The translations under genes and the position numbers were made by a program. Below, piece after piece: positions 63,533 through 64,000 of a stretch of DNA of 64,000 bases. The notes beneath the pieces are model-generated. The model worked only from the letters and a program-made list of their open reading frames with translations. It was not told the origin of the DNA and did not search any database. The DNA is from Strix aluco (taxonomy: Eukaryota > Chordata > Aves > Strigiformes > Strigidae): positions 6,074,632 through 6,138,631 of the forward strand of contig NC_133933.1 in assembly GCF_031877795.1 (NCBI RefSeq). The letters are read 5' to 3'. Numbering within the stretch: the stretch's first letter is position 1; every line of letters starts with the position of its first letter.

Positions 63533-64000
63533 CTACACCTTAAAGCTTTTGGGTTCTGTAATATTCACCTGGTATTGTGTAATAATACAATTATCTTTTC
63601 ACTGTCTGTTCCTGACAAGTGAAAAACATCCTGTCTTACATTCTCAAATCTTAAATTGCAGTATGTGCTATTTTCCTAGTTGTCTTTTGCTTGTTTGGGT
63701 GTTTGGGGTTTTTTTTTTTCTCATTTCTAATTTTTACTATTTCTCCAGTCCTGTTACATTTAGTAGATCTGTTGACAAATTTGGTTTTACAATTGTTATC
63801 TCCGGTGCTCAGCACACCAACTGATTGAACAGCTCTGTGTGACAGCTGGCTGATAGGCATCATATGAACAAAATATGTTTGTGTGTCCAGAATCTCAGAA
63901 AATGGAAGAGAGGCTACCCTAATTCTTATGTTACTTTCACAATTTCTAAATAAATGTTTTCCAAGACACTTACTCTAGTCATTTGGTTCTGCCTTTTCCC

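Larger units (their letters stand above)
19280..64000 (-). other. TASP1: TASP1 gene body, 3' part (last four coding exons, three complete introns, one partial intron, 3' UTR)
   Basis: Taspase 1 is a nuclear N-terminal-nucleophile threonine protease of the type 2 asparaginase family. It cleaves KMT2A/MLL-type proteins and the TFIIA alpha/beta precursor after aspartate, and it matures by self-cleavage into alpha and beta subunits. The window holds the C-terminal part of the beta subunit: four minus-strand exons whose translations follow the human protein in order, without gap or stop, to a terminal TGA. Introns are 9793, 5502 and 11788 bp plus at least 15.8 kb, which explains why no long open frame reveals the gene. 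The catalytic threonine (Thr234 in human numbering) and all alpha-subunit exons lie outside. The left end is only an estimate from a possible poly(A) signal. Exon numbers 11-14 assume the human exon count, recalled from memory. Confidence 0.93.
48163..64000 (-). other. TASP1: TASP1 intron 10, partial (continues beyond window)
   Basis: Everything to the right of exon 11 appears intronic. The expected upstream exons (the KHPGRVGQAALYGCGCW region and the segment with the catalytic threonine) were looked for on the minus strand and not seen. It contains a (ta)n run (49309-49321), a T18 run (49981-49998), CR1 copy 3, an old CR1 tail, a GC-rich patch (about 56780-56850), a TG-rich stretch (about 59470-59510), a (ca)n microsatellite (62404-62436) and a 13-bp hairpin (63500-63532). 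Confidence 0.75.

Noticed and set aside
1..64000. CRISPR arrays, tRNA or rRNA genes, and prokaryotic operons.
   Set aside because: None were seen. The sequence is vertebrate nuclear DNA, and the repeats present are transposons, microsatellites and local duplications.

Overview
This is a vertebrate nuclear window, almost certainly from a bird. The evidence is three truncated CR1 LINE copies with the avian-type 3' tail (attctgtg repeats), a solo LTR that resembles an endogenous-retrovirus LTR common in bird genomes, and short exons separated by multi-kilobase introns with GT-AG borders. Nothing is organised as in a prokaryote: there are no operons and no long coding frames. I cannot name the species.

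The only protein-coding gene I can support is TASP1 (taspase 1, threonine aspartase), on the minus strand and covering roughly the right 70% of the window. Its last four coding exons lie at 48052-48162, 38147-38257, 32571-32644 and 20690-20782, all with canonical splice sites and phases that join into one frame. Together they encode 129 residues, matching the last 129 of the 420-residue human protein (about residues 292-420). Upstream exons, including the catalytic threonine, lie beyond the right edge. The 3' UTR runs left from 20689; AATAAA signals at 20482-20487 and 19302-19307 are candidate ends.

Region by region: 1-19.3 kb is intergenic sequence downstream of TASP1. It holds CR1 copy 1 (3551-4386), a decayed minisatellite of about 55 bp units (8840-9060), a minus-strand solo LTR (13191-13719) and a direct duplication of about 350 bp whose copies (13956-14316 and 16909-17260) lie 2.95 kb apart. 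19.3-20.7 kb is the TASP1 3' UTR. 20.8-64 kb is TASP1 introns 13, 12, 11 and part of 10 (human exon numbering from memory), containing CR1 copy 2 (33752-34487, antisense to TASP1), CR1 copy 3 (52561-53152, sense, with an internal deletion), an older CR1 tail (58021-58089) and scattered microsatellites.

In the human genome ISM1 lies 3' of TASP1 in convergent orientation. No ISM1 coding exon was recognised here. I found no undescribed system. The most unusual items are the roughly 97% identical duplication, the stop codon shared by the CR1 copies, the microhomology deletion in CR1 copy 3, and a perfect 13-bp hairpin near the right edge.
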